NCBI GenBank assembly: GCA_022565335.1
Contig: JAIUMY010000005.1
Location: forward strand, 1 to 63,154
Source: Opitutales bacterium
Lineage (GTDB): Bacteria; Verrucomicrobiota; Verrucomicrobiia; Opitutales; T3Sed10-336
DNA: 63,154 bases
Reading direction: 5' to 3'
In this document: positions 33,189-43,231 of the stretch, in pieces
Position numbering within the stretch: position 1 is the first letter of the stretch
How the letters are laid out: each line of letters opens with the position of its first letter
Notes under the pieces: generated by a model
The model's database searches: none
What the model was told of the DNA's origin: nothing
What the model saw: the letters and a program-made list of their open reading frames with translations, nothing else
Made by a program: the position numbers and the translations under genes

Positions 33189-35297
33189 ATGACAAATTCT
33201 TTAAATAAGATATCCCTGCTTTCAATCGTGACCGCTCTATTCTTTTGGAGCGGTCCGGTACTCTGCGCAGGGCAACCATACTCGCTGGAGAATGGTCGTG
33301 TAGTCCCCAAATTGCCGGAAGCTCCTGAATCTCTGCAAAACTCCGATTGGCCCAGTGAAGCTGAAGAAGAAATGCTCGACCGGTTCCAATCGCTTTTGGC
33401 GCAAGCACAAGAGAGAAATCTCTCCTTTCGGAAATACGGGGAGCAAAAATCGCAAACCTTTCCGAATTTGCTCCTGCGGCTGTTTACTTCCGACCAAGAA
33501 AGGGCTCTTCAACTCCTACAAGATGAGGAACTTGACCGAACGGCACACGTTTGGACTGAAGGAATTGATTTTTATTGGAGTGCGATTTTGCCCTATCAAG
33601 TCCGCAAATACTTCTACTTTGGTGAGCTCCTTGACCCAACCTACCAACAACGCATGTACGGCGGTGGCCGCCGGTGGACTGAAGAAGAGCCGCGACCTGG
33701 ATTTGATTTAATCAACCAACTAAATTCTCCCAACGCCAAAGCATCATCTTATGCGGCTGAAATTCTGGATGAAATTTCGAAAAAATGGCCCAACCACTTT
33801 GTCACTCCAGCCCCCCTTGCCGACGGGGAAAAGGACGACTGGATTGCTTGGTGGAAACCATTACTGGCGCGGGGCTGGCAGGTTTACGAAGAAAAGGAAC
33901 GTATTCTAAACCCTTTCCCTCATCCCCGGTTCGACCGGGGCACTGGACCGGTGGGGAGAGAATGGACCCCATCGGCAAGAGGCATGCGGGTTGACCCCAG
34001 AAACACGCAAAACCTACGCACGATGCGGGACACCAGCATTTATCTGATGGCTGAAGAAACCGGAAACGAAAGGGTGCGCCAACTCTATAAGGAAAAAATA
34101 CGCGAACAAATCGCCCTTCTTTATCAGGTAGGCTATGGGGAATGGGATGCTGACTACTACCTAACGGGAATCTTTGCGGCCTACCATAACCTTTATGATT
34201 TTGCCAGGGATGAGAAAGTGATTGCCTTGGCCAAGGCCGCGCTCGACTGGCATTACACGGCCGCCGCCCTTAAATACCGCCGAGGCGTTTTCGGAGGCCC
34301 GGCCAAACGAATAACCACGCGAGAACTAGGTAATTTCCTCGCCTTTCTTTTTGGAAACTACCCGGAGGAGAAAAACATTTCTTACAGCCCGATGGCCCTT
34401 TTCCCGGCAACCAGTGCCTACCGCCCCCCTGCGGCTGTTTTAGCCTTGGCTCGTCAGGAATTCCCAGCTACCGAGATTCTCGCAACCAAACCGTCATATT
34501 CCCCTCATCTGCCGGATCAAAGAACCACGCGGGAAAGTTTCGAGACGTTATTTATAGGGGAAACTTTTACGCTAGGGACAATCAACAGTGATCAATTCAG
34601 TCGAAGTACCAGGCGCTGGCACCTCACCGCCGACCATTCCACTGAAGGAGCGGTCTCCTTTCTTGTCAATTCCGGCAACCATCCGCACCGAACACTCCGC
34701 CCCAAAGATCAGATCGCCCAGGCGGGAGGATCCGCTCTTTGGCTCCGTCCCAACGATGGGCGCAGTTTGTCCTTTAGCATTCCGGCGGGAACGAAGGGTA
34801 GAATTCACCGGGATTTTTGGGTTCTGGAAATCGAAAACACCTGGATTGCCATTCGTCCAATCGGATTGGCGAAAGATGGCTTGCGTCCCTTTCTGCAAAA
34901 CGACGAAGATGCAGATTTTATTTTGCGCCAGGTGCCAACCCTGGAAACGCCCTTCATCGGATTCGCCATGGAGGTGGGCAACCCGGAGTCACACGGTTCT
35001 CTCAGCCGGTTTATAAGCAACATTTCCCAGGTCCAGGAGCTGGATCTTTCGAATTTGTCGGAGGGGAAGGTAGAGATGGTCACGAGCAAAGGGATTGATT
35101 TGAGTTTACATCACCAAGAAGAATCACTCCCGCAAATCCATATCCTTGGGAAACCTCTCGATTGGGATACGGACGAACAATGGATCTCCATTGGTGCCGA
35201 AGGACCGGTTTCCCTGAGTGGATCCCGGGGAGAGCTCGTGGTAAAAGCCGGAGGATACACTTTCCGCCAACAAGTCTCTGTTTCTCAGAAAGAATAG
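33189..35297 (+). CDS. Large exported protein of unknown function
   Basis: A 702-residue protein with a signal peptide (MTNSLNKISLLSIVTALFFW, cleavage near CAG). The first part, to about residue 400, is helical with aromatic-rich repeats such as YLTGIFAAYHNLYDFARDE and reads like an alpha/alpha-toroid. The second part is beta-rich (WHLTADHSTEGAVSFLVNSG, FWVLEIENTWIAIRPIG). This layout recalls polysaccharide lyases and heparinase-like proteins but I recognise no active site, so no function is assigned. It begins 43 bp after tsaE and is followed by a tRNA gene. Confidence 0.65.
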   Translation: MTNSLNKISLLSIVTALFFWSGPVLCAGQPYSLENGRVVPKLPEAPESLQNSDWPSEAEEEMLDRFQSLLAQAQERNLSFRKYGEQKSQTFPNLLLRLFTSDQERALQLLQDEELDRTAHVWTEGIDFYWSAILPYQVRKYFYFGELLDPTYQQRMYGGGRRWTEEEPRPGFDLINQLNSPNAKASSYAAEILDEISKKWPNHFVTPAPLADGEKDDWIAWWKPLLARGWQVYEEKERILNPFPHPRFDRGTGPVGREWTPSARGMRVDPRNTQNLRTMRDTSIYLMAEETGNERVRQLYKEKIREQIALLYQVGYGEWDADYYLTGIFAAYHNLYDFARDEKVIALAKAALDWHYTAAALKYRRGVFGGPAKRITTRELGNFLAFLFGNYPEEKNISYSPMALFPATSAYRPPAAVLALARQEFPATEILATKPSYSPHLPDQRTTRESFETLFIGETFTLGTINSDQFSRSTRRWHLTADHSTEGAVSFLVNSGNHPHRTLRPKDQIAQAGGSALWLRPNDGRSLSFSIPAGTKGRIHRDFWVLEIENTWIAIRPIGLAKDGLRPFLQNDEDADFILRQVPTLETPFIGFAMEVGNPESHGSLSRFISNISQVQELDLSNLSEGKVEMVTSKGIDLSLHHQEESLPQIHILGKPLDWDTDEQWISIGAEGPVSLSGSRGELVVKAGGYTFRQQVSVSQKE

Positions 35298-35386
35298 TTC
35301 CAAGGGTTGATGACCCCGCATAGCCGTAAAGGGCAAACTTTCGCATTGCTCAATCCGGGAAAGTGCCCCATTCTCATTTCAACCTT

Positions 35387-35462
35387 GGGGCTGTAGCTCA
35401 GTTGGAAGAGCGCGTCGTTCGCAATGACGAGGTCGTCGGTTCGATCCCGATCAGCTCCACCA
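35387..35462 (+). tRNA. tRNA-Ala (CGC)
   Basis: A 76-nt cloverleaf with encoded CCA. The acceptor stem GGGGCTG/CAGCTCC contains the G3-U70 pair that identifies alanine tRNAs. The anticodon stem is CGTCG/TGACG with loop TTCGCAA, giving anticodon CGC (GCG codon). The T-loop is TTCGATC. Folding is good throughout. Confidence 0.95.
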
Positions 35463-35510
35463 AAATCCTTTCCGGGTTGCGAAAAAGAGACCTATCCGAA
35501 AGGCTTCTAA

Positions 35511-36056
35511 TCAGAGAACCTTCTTTTTCTGTCGGAAATCCGCCAGAAGACGAACGTGCTTGGTTGTTTGCCAAGCAAGAATCCGGTACACTACATCCAA
35601 CACCGCGGCTACCGCCAGACCAACAATAAAACCACCCATAATGAGCGCGTTAATAGGTCCGACGGGGCCGACACCCAGAAAAGCGAAGACTCCCTTTCCT
35701 ACTTGGTAGGTAGTGTAATAAATCGGCACGGCCGTTAGTGGATTGGTGATGATTTGCAAGAAAACGGCTATCGGCACATTGGAGCGAAACAACAATGCAG
35801 CGAAAAACGAAATCGCAATCTGAAATCCATAAATTGGTAAAAATGCGACAATCGTTCCCGCGTAAATAGAGGGTATAACGTAAGGAACTTTAAAGCACCA
35901 TAAATAGCTCCGGTGGCGGGCCAAACGGGAAAAATAGCGAATTACCGGGTATCGGTCCAAATTACTCTTACGAGGCATCCAGCGCAGGAATTTCTTTACC
36001 CTACGAATACGCGAGTATTTCAGATTGCGAAGTTCCTGTTCATTGATGTCGTTCAT
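35511..36056 (-). CDS. DUF2062-domain membrane protein
   Basis: A 181-residue membrane protein. The ATG at 36056 gives MNDINEQELRNLKYSRIRRV; longer frames are unsupported. The DUF2062 core reads AGTIVAFLPIYGFQIAISFF and ITNPLTAVPIYYTTYQVG, with about three or four hydrophobic helices, and a basic C-terminal tail (RQKKKVL). Proteins of this family are inner-membrane and of unknown biochemical role, sometimes linked to lipid or cell-wall glycosyltransferases. It lies 150 bp downstream of the secretion cluster, perhaps in the same transcript. Confidence 0.85.
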   Translation of the reverse strand: MNDINEQELRNLKYSRIRRVKKFLRWMPRKSNLDRYPVIRYFSRLARHRSYLWCFKVPYVIPSIYAGTIVAFLPIYGFQIAISFFAALLFRSNVPIAVFLQIITNPLTAVPIYYTTYQVGKGVFAFLGVGPVGPINALIMGGFIVGLAVAAVLDVVYRILAWQTTKHVRLLADFRQKKKVL

Positions 36057-36206
36057 GAAAAATGGCAAAGTTTTAAAGTACCAAATTTCGGGCCAATGAC
36101 GAGAGCCTTTGCCGAAAGAGAGAAAAAAATTACGACGTTCAGACCTAAAAAGGAAACATATCCATCGAGACTCTCCCAAGGGGGTCTTCTTTACTGATTT
36201 CAGGTC

Positions 36207-37511
36207 TCAGGAGAATTGTGCGGAAAGAGACAAAACCGCACTAAAGATGGCGTAGGCAACAATTCCGACAAAGATGACCGCAGCAATCAATACTCCCGAG
36301 GTGACAACCCCGGTAAACACCTTCAATTGCTTGCTCAAATAGCCCTCCAGTTGTCTTGAAACCTCCTTAAGCGAAGGGACAATATTTCCAGTATTTTCGC
36401 CCACCCCAATCATATCCAGGACCAGGTCGGGGAAACATTCGGTTTGGGCGAAGGCCCCGGAGATACTCGCCCCATCGGCAACCAGAGGTCGAACCACTTC
36501 AAAGCGTTCTTTGATTCTCCGGTTGGCAATTACGTTTTCACTCATCCGCAGGGCATCGATAGTCGTAACTCCATTTTCCAAAAGAGCCGAGAAGGTTTGG
36601 GTGATAGCCAAAACATCGGAATACAGCAAAAACTTTCCCAACGCGGGCAGGCGGAGAAGAATTCGATCTTTAACCGCCGCCCCCTTGGGGGTCCGGCACC
36701 ATTGCCAAAAGGCCAAAGCGACCATGGCAACCCCCGCAAAAATCCAGATCCCATACACCACCATAAAGGCAGAAAAATCCATGAGAAGCTGCGTTAGGGC
36801 CGGAAGATCAGATCCCAGCGACAGGAGAAGAGCCTCCATCCGGGGAAAGAGAAAATACACACAGAAGACCAAAACCAAATTCGCCACGATGAAAATGAAG
36901 GCCGGATAGGCCAGGGCCATTTTTACGCGGTTAATCAAGGTCTCTCTTTCCTCCAGATAAACCACCAATCGTTTCAAGATCTCCCGCAGGCTCCCTGTAG
37001 CCTCCCCGGCCTGGATCAAATATACGGTCGAAGAGTCGAAAACCCTGGGCATCTGCGCCATGGCATCGGAGACCGACAGCCCCGAAGAAACCCCTTCCCA
37101 AATCTGATGGGCGATTCGCTTCAAAACGGGATCACGGAAACGGGTTCCCAACAAGCGAACGGCATCGCCGATGGGCATTCCGCTGGCAATAAGGTCGGAC
37201 AGGGCTCTTAAAAAAGGAAGGCGATGGGAAGGTTTGAGAGCCCCTCCCCGAAAAGAAAGGCCACTGGGTGGCATATTTTTACGGGCCTCGGCGGGCTTGG
37301 CTTTTCGAGAGGAAGCCTGGCTTTTACTTTCCGTACTTTTTTTACGTGAGGGGGGCCTCGTTTGGGCGGATTTACCGGTTTCACTGACCGATACCGGGGT
37401 GAGCCCCTGCAGGGACAACTTGCGCACCGCCTCCCGACGGGACCCGGCCTCAATCGTTCCCTGGACCGATTTTCCGGTGGCATTGCGGGCGTTATAGGTA
37501 AATTGACTCAT
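36207..37511 (-). CDS. gspF: Type II secretion/type IV pilus inner-membrane platform protein
   Basis: A 434-residue GspF/PilC-family platform protein. It starts FTYNARNATGKSVQGTIEAG, typical of the family, then a basic spacer rich in Ser/Lys/Arg (residues about 45-85). Two T2SSF domains follow, each with LRALSDLIASGMPIGDAV- or FSALLENGVTTIDALRM-type helices and membrane helices near residues 200-225, 250-270 and 400-425. It transmits force from the GspE ATPase to pseudopilins. Last gene of the six-gene cluster. Start 16 bp after gspE. Confidence 0.93.
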   Translation of the reverse strand: MSQFTYNARNATGKSVQGTIEAGSRREAVRKLSLQGLTPVSVSETGKSAQTRPPSRKKSTESKSQASSRKAKPAEARKNMPPSGLSFRGGALKPSHRLPFLRALSDLIASGMPIGDAVRLLGTRFRDPVLKRIAHQIWEGVSSGLSVSDAMAQMPRVFDSSTVYLIQAGEATGSLREILKRLVVYLEERETLINRVKMALAYPAFIFIVANLVLVFCVYFLFPRMEALLLSLGSDLPALTQLLMDFSAFMVVYGIWIFAGVAMVALAFWQWCRTPKGAAVKDRILLRLPALGKFLLYSDVLAITQTFSALLENGVTTIDALRMSENVIANRRIKERFEVVRPLVADGASISGAFAQTECFPDLVLDMIGVGENTGNIVPSLKEVSRQLEGYLSKQLKVFTGVVTSGVLIAAVIFVGIVAYAIFSAVLSLSAQFS

Positions 37512-37527
37512 AGGCAGTGTGGCTCTC

Positions 37528-39216
37528 TCAGCCGTCCATCGACATAACCCGCATAACTTCCTCCATGGTTGTCCGCCCCCGCTGCACCTGCTCCCAACCA
37601 GAGTAACGCAGGTCTTTCATCCCTTCTTTGGAAGCGACTTTACGAAACTCTCGGGCGGACTGCCGATTAACGATTAGATCGTGCAGGCTCTCCCCTACCC
37701 GCAAGATTTCAAAAATCCCCACCCGACCCCGAAAGCCCATATTCCGGCAGACGTCACAACCAACGGGACGTTTGAGTGCTTGCACTTTATCGGCTTCAGT
37801 CGGATCAATGCCCAGATACACTAGATCAGCACGGAGCGCTTGCAAATCGACGGGTTCCTCCCTCGCACATTGTGAACAAAGGCGACGGATCAACCTTTGG
37901 GCCATCACCAGTTCCACGGCGGAGGCGATGAGAAAAGGCTCAATCCCCATATCGGTCAGCCGGGTCAAAGCACTCGGAGCGTCGTTGGTATGTAGCGTAC
38001 TGAAAACCAAGTGGCCGGTCAGGGACGCTCGAATGGAAATGTCCGCAGTCTCCCGGTCGCGAATTTCCCCCACCATGATGACATCAGGATCCTGCCGAAG
38101 AATGTGTCTAAGAGCTCCGGCAAACTCCAGTCCAATCTCCGGGCGCACCTGAATCTGGTTAACCCCGGGAACTTCGTATTCCACCGGATCCTCGACGGTA
38201 AGAATTCGTTTTTCCGGCGAGTTGATTTCCCGAATAAAAGCGTTCAGCGAAGTTGATTTCCCAGCTCCCGTCGGACCGGTTACGAGAATGATGCCATAAG
38301 GAAGATGCAAAACCTGATTGATGACCTTGCGATCTTCGGGTAACAACCCCAACTCCTCCATGGTAAAGGGTTTACTAGACTTGTTCAAAAGCCGCAGGGA
38401 AACGCTCTCCCCATACATGGTGGGAATGGTGGAAACCCGAATGTCCAAATCCGAATCGCGAAACTGGAAATTGATCCGTCCATCCTGTGGAAGCCGCCGC
38501 TCAGAGATATTCATTTTGGACATGATCTTGATCCGCGAAATAATCGCTTCCTGATAGCGCCGCAAATTTTCCGGAACGGGAATGGGGAGGAGAAGGCCAT
38601 CAATACGATAACGAATGCGCAAAAACTCCTCCTGCGGTTCCATGTGAATATCGGTGGCTCCATCCTCAACGGCCTGTCGAACCACGTCGTTGACAAAACG
38701 AACGATAGTCGCAGTTTCGTCTTCCTCATCCTCGTCTTCCTTCTCCTCTAGGATCTCCAATGTAGAATCGTCGAGACTTTCAAAGCCTACCCCCAGTTTC
38801 TGGGTAAGAAAGCCTGCAACTTTATCGGGAGGGGCCAGGGCCCATTCAACCTCCTTACCGCAAACGGCATAGATCCACTCATTCATCTCCTCATCAGGAG
38901 GCCAAACCGTAGTGAGAAACAGGGTACCATTTTCAGCTGGCCGGAAAGGCAAGCATTGGTATTCATATATCAAGCGCGCGGGGAGTTCGGTGATCTCCTT
39001 AAAAGCTTCCTCATCAGGAAGGTTTTGTTCCAAACCAACATTTCTGGCCAGTTCAGTTAAAACCGCGTCTTCACTTTTCCCGGTAGCCAAAGAGAGGGCC
39101 TCCAACCGTTTTTGCCGGGGTTGGGAAAGAATCTCCACGCGTTGCTCTTCAGTAAGAGCCTGCAGCAATTCCGGCAAAGTATTTTCCTTGGACATCTCTT
39201 TCGGCAAATCACTCAT
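37528..39216 (-). CDS. gspE: Type II secretion/type IV pilus assembly ATPase
   Basis: A 562-residue cytoplasmic hexameric ATPase of the GspE/PilB family. An N-terminal MshEN-like domain is followed by the ATPase core with GPTGAGKST (Walker A), DPDVIMVGEIRDRETADI (Walker B region), and HTNDAPSALTRL (His box). A tetracysteine zinc motif, CSQC and later CDVC, is present near residues 455-495. Powers pseudopilus assembly through GspF. No PilT retraction ATPase is nearby, which favours a secretion role over twitching. Confidence 0.95.
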   Translation of the reverse strand: MSDLPKEMSKENTLPELLQALTEEQRVEILSQPRQKRLEALSLATGKSEDAVLTELARNVGLEQNLPDEEAFKEITELPARLIYEYQCLPFRPAENGTLFLTTVWPPDEEMNEWIYAVCGKEVEWALAPPDKVAGFLTQKLGVGFESLDDSTLEILEEKEDEDEEDETATIVRFVNDVVRQAVEDGATDIHMEPQEEFLRIRYRIDGLLLPIPVPENLRRYQEAIISRIKIMSKMNISERRLPQDGRINFQFRDSDLDIRVSTIPTMYGESVSLRLLNKSSKPFTMEELGLLPEDRKVINQVLHLPYGIILVTGPTGAGKSTSLNAFIREINSPEKRILTVEDPVEYEVPGVNQIQVRPEIGLEFAGALRHILRQDPDVIMVGEIRDRETADISIRASLTGHLVFSTLHTNDAPSALTRLTDMGIEPFLIASAVELVMAQRLIRRLCSQCAREEPVDLQALRADLVYLGIDPTEADKVQALKRPVGCDVCRNMGFRGRVGIFEILRVGESLHDLIVNRQSAREFRKVASKEGMKDLRYSGWEQVQRGRTTMEEVMRVMSMDG

Positions 39217-39233
39217 AAGCGAAGTTGTCCAGC

Positions 39234-41345
39234 TTAGCGACGTCGGCGAAGCGGTGAGGGTGCAGTTGCTTCTTCTTCATCATCCGAATTTTCCCTGGGT
39301 TCCAAATTAAAAGTCCCCTCTTGCAGAAAAGCCTCCAGAGCTTCCGGTTCCGAAAGGCGCTTGATCATGCGGCTCGCATCGGCGTCAGCGTCCTCTGAAT
39401 TTCGTATCACGTGAGGACGAATGAAAAGCAACAGCTCGGTACGATTCACCTCATTAGTTCGCCCACGGAACAAATTCCCCACTAAGGGAATGCTTCCAAG
39501 GAACGCCACCCGGCTACCGCTATCGCTTTCTTCAATACTTTGCAATCCACCAAGTACGACGGTTTCGGCATCGCGAACACTTACGAAGGAATTGGCTTCC
39601 CGGTTCCCGATGATCGGCTGTTCATTGCCGTCAATAGTAACATTGTCCACCACACTCTCGACCCGCTGTTCAATTTCCATCTCCACCATTCCGTCAGGGG
39701 CAATTCGCGGCAACACCGACAACTGAATTCCGATATCCCGAAACTGAATGCTGGAACGAACCGTAGTGGTCACCGACCCATCGGTTTGCGAAGCGGTAAT
39801 GACGGGCCGTTGCTGGCCGACGATAATCCGTGCCTCACGGTTATGGGTAGTCACGATGGTCGGCACGGAGAGAATATTGACATTGCTATCGCTTTGGGCG
39901 GTTCGTAACAAAGCTTCGATGGCAAAGGGTCGGCGAACGACGTTGAAATCGAATCCGCGGCCATCAACGTCGATTTCAAAATTGTTCTCTTCACTGTTCC
40001 AAATCCCCGAGATGGCATCGATGCCACGCGAATGACGATCGGACAAGGTGACTTCGGCAATAACCACTTCGATCCGCACTTGGGCCAAGAGGACGTCGAT
40101 CTTGTCGATCAGTTGCTGGATCATCTCAATATCCATCCGTGTTCCGGACACCAGAATCGCATTGCTTCGCTCATCAGGGATAATGGTGAGGAGGGAGCTG
40201 AACTCGCTGGACATTTCCTCAACAAAATCCTGAGCAGTATCCCGAATTTCCGGTGGCAAACCATTCTCCGGAGCTGGTGGCTCTGCCGGTTCACCGTCAT
40301 TGCCCCCCGACTCAGGCGTCTCAGGCGTTACGGGGTCTGGCCGTTCGGGTCGATCATTGCGGCGCCCATTGCGGGTTTCGGGAACCCGATCCCTTTCGGC
40401 GGTTTGCCCGGAGACCAATTGGCTCAAGAGCGAAGCAACCTCAGTCGCTTCGGCATGTTTGAGAAAAATCACCTCATTGCGGGTTCTCGGCTCAGAACGG
40501 ACATCTATCCGATCAATTATGTTCTCGAAATAGTCCATATTGCGGGGGTCGGTAATCACAATCACCTGATTGGTTCTCTCATCAGAATCGATCAAGGTGT
40601 TGGAACTCAGAATCCGTTGCATGGGTTCCTGCCTCAAGGCATTAATTCGGGAAATGATGTCGGAGGCGCGGGCATTTTGGATGGTAAAAAAGCGGGTTTC
40701 CAGGTTTTGGTCGCGGGGACGATCGAACTCCTCCAGAAGCGCCTCCAGACGTTGCAAGTTATTGACTGTTTCGGTGATCAAAAGGGAATTGGCCTTCTCG
40801 AAGACGATAATCGAACCGATATTCGGAGTGAGTAAAGAATTCACCTTTTGGACAAATTCCTCCGGACGAAGAAAATTCATCTGATACATCTTGGAGACAA
40901 TGCGACCACTCGGCCGCATCTCCCGGACGGAGTCGGTAATAATCGGTACTCCCTCGGTCATCAACCGGTTCAAAGGAACAACTTTCAAGAACCGATCCCC
41001 CATCGGCGAAACCCCGATTCCATTGATTCGAAGAATGGTTTCCAAGGCTTCAATCGCCTCTTCCACCTTCAAGGATCCACGCGAATCAAAGGTAATGTTC
41101 GGCGTTGGCAAGGCCTCCGGGCGAATGAGCATCCGCCCGGTCAAGCGTTCGAGAAAAACCAGCACTTGATCGACGGATTCATCCCGGAAAACCACCCGAT
41201 CAATCTCCTCCTCCGGGTCGGGGGGGCTACCCTGCCCTTCCAACGGTATGGAAAGAAGGAGGAGCAAAGTGAAGCCCAAGAGGCTGAATCTTTGCCAGGG
41301 TAAGATTTTGCCGGGTCTTAGTATTTTCTTAAAATTTTCTCTCAT
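39234..41345 (-). CDS. gspD: Type II secretion system secretin
   Basis: A 703-residue outer-membrane secretin. A signal peptide (FSLLGFTLLLLLSIPLEG) is followed by an N0-like domain and repeated N1-N3 domains (AETLLITETVNNLQRLEALL-like, NEVIFLKHAEATEVASLL), with an acidic/proline insertion around residues 315-360. The C-terminal secretin domain includes LSVPTIVTTHNREARIIVGQ and ends VPLVGNLFRGRTNEVNRTEL then LLLFIRPHVI. It forms the outer-membrane channel. No dedicated pilotin (GspS) gene is seen. Confidence 0.94.
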   Translation of the reverse strand: MRENFKKILRPGKILPWQRFSLLGFTLLLLLSIPLEGQGSPPDPEEEIDRVVFRDESVDQVLVFLERLTGRMLIRPEALPTPNITFDSRGSLKVEEAIEALETILRINGIGVSPMGDRFLKVVPLNRLMTEGVPIITDSVREMRPSGRIVSKMYQMNFLRPEEFVQKVNSLLTPNIGSIIVFEKANSLLITETVNNLQRLEALLEEFDRPRDQNLETRFFTIQNARASDIISRINALRQEPMQRILSSNTLIDSDERTNQVIVITDPRNMDYFENIIDRIDVRSEPRTRNEVIFLKHAEATEVASLLSQLVSGQTAERDRVPETRNGRRNDRPERPDPVTPETPESGGNDGEPAEPPAPENGLPPEIRDTAQDFVEEMSSEFSSLLTIIPDERSNAILVSGTRMDIEMIQQLIDKIDVLLAQVRIEVVIAEVTLSDRHSRGIDAISGIWNSEENNFEIDVDGRGFDFNVVRRPFAIEALLRTAQSDSNVNILSVPTIVTTHNREARIIVGQQRPVITASQTDGSVTTTVRSSIQFRDIGIQLSVLPRIAPDGMVEMEIEQRVESVVDNVTIDGNEQPIIGNREANSFVSVRDAETVVLGGLQSIEESDSGSRVAFLGSIPLVGNLFRGRTNEVNRTELLLFIRPHVIRNSEDADADASRMIKRLSEPEALEAFLQEGTFNLEPRENSDDEEEATAPSPLRRRR

Positions 41346-41354
41346 AAATATCCC

Positions 41355-41915
41355 TTAGTTTTCTTCGTCGGAAATCTCTACTGCCGTTATCTCATACCGG
41401 GCTTCCAAATTGCGGGGGTCATTGCGATCAGGTATTAGAATCAACTCGCCCATCGACATATAAGGCGAACGATCCTGAATACTGTCCGTAAAAGCGATGA
41501 TTCGTTCCATCGGTGAACGGCTTAGGCGAACGGTCACGGTATGAAATTGAAAAATTTCCCCTTCCTCGGTACGCGGGGTATCAATGCTAGGGGAGAGATC
41601 CTGGGCTCTGGCCAGGCGGTTGATTTCGGAAAGCAAACGGGTGCGGGTCAAAAGACGATCCCGCTCCAGGCGGCCAATCTCTTCCTCGACCAAACCTCCA
41701 ATCATTTCGGCATTATCGATCCAAACCTGTTGTTGTTCGTAGGTGCGTTCCAGTTGCTGCCAGGTTTGCCAATCCCCCCGACTGCGGTTGAGGAAGTTCA
41801 GTCCCCAAAGCAAAACCATGGTTACCAGAAAGAAAACAACCAGGAATTTTTCCCGCGGGGTCCTTTCCAAAAACGCTTCGTTGGTGACCCGTACGCCTTT
41901 TTTGAACAGCCTCAT
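41355..41915 (-). CDS. GspM-like secretion protein
   Basis: A 186-residue protein with a short cytoplasmic start, one membrane helix near residues 25-45 (FLVVFFLVTMVLLWGLNFL), a coiled-coil segment (residues about 55-105) and a small alpha/beta periplasmic domain ending in VEISDEEN. This topology and its place between the secretin and a GspL-like gene match GspM (or PilO), though direct similarity is weak. It overlaps the upstream GspL-like gene by 4 bp. Role inferred: stabilising GspL in the inner-membrane complex. Confidence 0.68.
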   Translation of the reverse strand: MRLFKKGVRVTNEAFLERTPREKFLVVFFLVTMVLLWGLNFLNRSRGDWQTWQQLERTYEQQQVWIDNAEMIGGLVEEEIGRLERDRLLTRTRLLSEINRLARAQDLSPSIDTPRTEEGEIFQFHTVTVRLSRSPMERIIAFTDSIQDRSPYMSMGELILIPDRNDPRNLEARYEITAVEISDEEN

Positions 41916-43180
41916 TGCTCACCTCCGGGTAAATCGAGTTCTGGTTCCAGCGTTAGAGCCGGGTCCGGCAAGGCGGCGCTGCTGCCCGCAGGAGGACTCC
42001 CGTTGCGAACAAATCTTTCAAACGGCTCTTCGGCGAAAGTCAGACGCATACGAAAGTTGGTTCGTCCTTCGCGAAGGGTTTGATTGAGGATGTCGACGTC
42101 AGCGATTTCCGCGGCCTCGGTTAGGGCACTTTCATAGCGGATCACATCATCGCTGTTGGCCGTTTCCGCGACCACTTCCAAGCGCAAATCGGAAGTCAAT
42201 TCCGCTCTGGTAAAGAAGATCGAATCCGGGCGTACGCGGTTGACCACTTCCAACATGGAAAAAGGTAACAGCTGGTTTTCAGCAATGCCCCGCATGCGCT
42301 GGGCAAAACTTTCCTGTTCCTGAATTTTTTCGACTCTATCCTGACGTTCAGTGACCTCAACCTGTTTGACCTCAAGAAAATAAGCCGCCCCAAAACGCAA
42401 CCCTTCTCCTGCCAGCAAAAACAGTAGCGCCGCCGCACTCACCCAAAGGGCGCGCAAATACCAGGCATTGCGACGCTTTTCCGCTTTTTTGGCGGCGAGC
42501 AGCTCCTTATCCCGAATATCCATGGTAGCCGACGCTGAATGCGAAAGCCCTCCTTTACGAAGAACCGGAGCTTTATCCCCATCTTCCGGGGTAAAGCGGA
42601 ACACCGCCTGTTTATTGTCCCAGCCGAGAAATACCGGCCCGAAAAACCTTTCTTCCCTGCCCTCTTCACGCGTAAGCCCTGCTTTCGAGTAAAGCTTTTC
42701 TACCACGGTCTCTGGGAAGGCCCCCTCTTCTTCCAAAGGCACCAAACGCGAGACGATTTTGACCGGAACCTCCCCGGCTCGGGCCATTTGAATGAGGGAC
42801 AAGCCCTCTCCAAATCGCAAAAGAACCGCTTTATCGTCCAACCCCTCCCCCGGCAAAACAGAGAGCAACGCCGGGGCCACCAAGTCGGCATCATCCAAGG
42901 AGGCCCCCACCAAGTCTTCAATCCGTTTTCGATAAGCCGCAAAGAGAAGAATTTTTCGGCCCCTGACAGGGCGATAATACCCGTAATATACTTGGTGAAC
43001 GGGGAACGGGCTGGTCTGCTCCAGCATCATTTCCAGAAAGGAATCGAGTTCATTGGCCGGCAGATTATCCGGCAATTCCACATTCTTCCAAAAAAAAGGT
43101 TGATCGGGCACCAGCACAACCTCCTCCCACTGCAGGCGGTCATCAGTAAAATCTGGATTGTCGGACTTGGAACTTTTCAC
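41912..43180 (-). CDS. GspL-like/PilM-PilN-like secretion protein
   Basis: A 422-residue protein with an N-terminal cytoplasmic ASKHA-like domain (residues about 1-235), one membrane helix near 245-270 (LRALWVSAAALLFLLAGEGL), a coiled coil and a ferredoxin-like periplasmic domain (MLEVVNRVRPDSIFFTRAEL). This is the GspL architecture, equivalent to a PilM-PilN fusion. The C-terminal tail is rich in Pro, Glu and Ala. It likely links the GspE ATPase to the membrane platform. It overlaps the GspM-like gene as ATGA. Sequence similarity to typical GspL is low; context carries much of the call. Confidence 0.72.
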   Translation of the reverse strand: MKSSKSDNPDFTDDRLQWEEVVLVPDQPFFWKNVELPDNLPANELDSFLEMMLEQTSPFPVHQVYYGYYRPVRGRKILLFAAYRKRIEDLVGASLDDADLVAPALLSVLPGEGLDDKAVLLRFGEGLSLIQMARAGEVPVKIVSRLVPLEEEGAFPETVVEKLYSKAGLTREEGREERFFGPVFLGWDNKQAVFRFTPEDGDKAPVLRKGGLSHSASATMDIRDKELLAAKKAEKRRNAWYLRALWVSAAALLFLLAGEGLRFGAAYFLEVKQVEVTERQDRVEKIQEQESFAQRMRGIAENQLLPFSMLEVVNRVRPDSIFFTRAELTSDLRLEVVAETANSDDVIRYESALTEAAEIADVDILNQTLREGRTNFRMRLTFAEEPFERFVRNGSPPAGSSAALPDPALTLEPELDLPGGEQ

Positions 43181-43231
43181 AAAAAGAAAAGCTTAAACTA
43201 CGGCTTCTTGGGCGGAAAGTAAACAATATCC

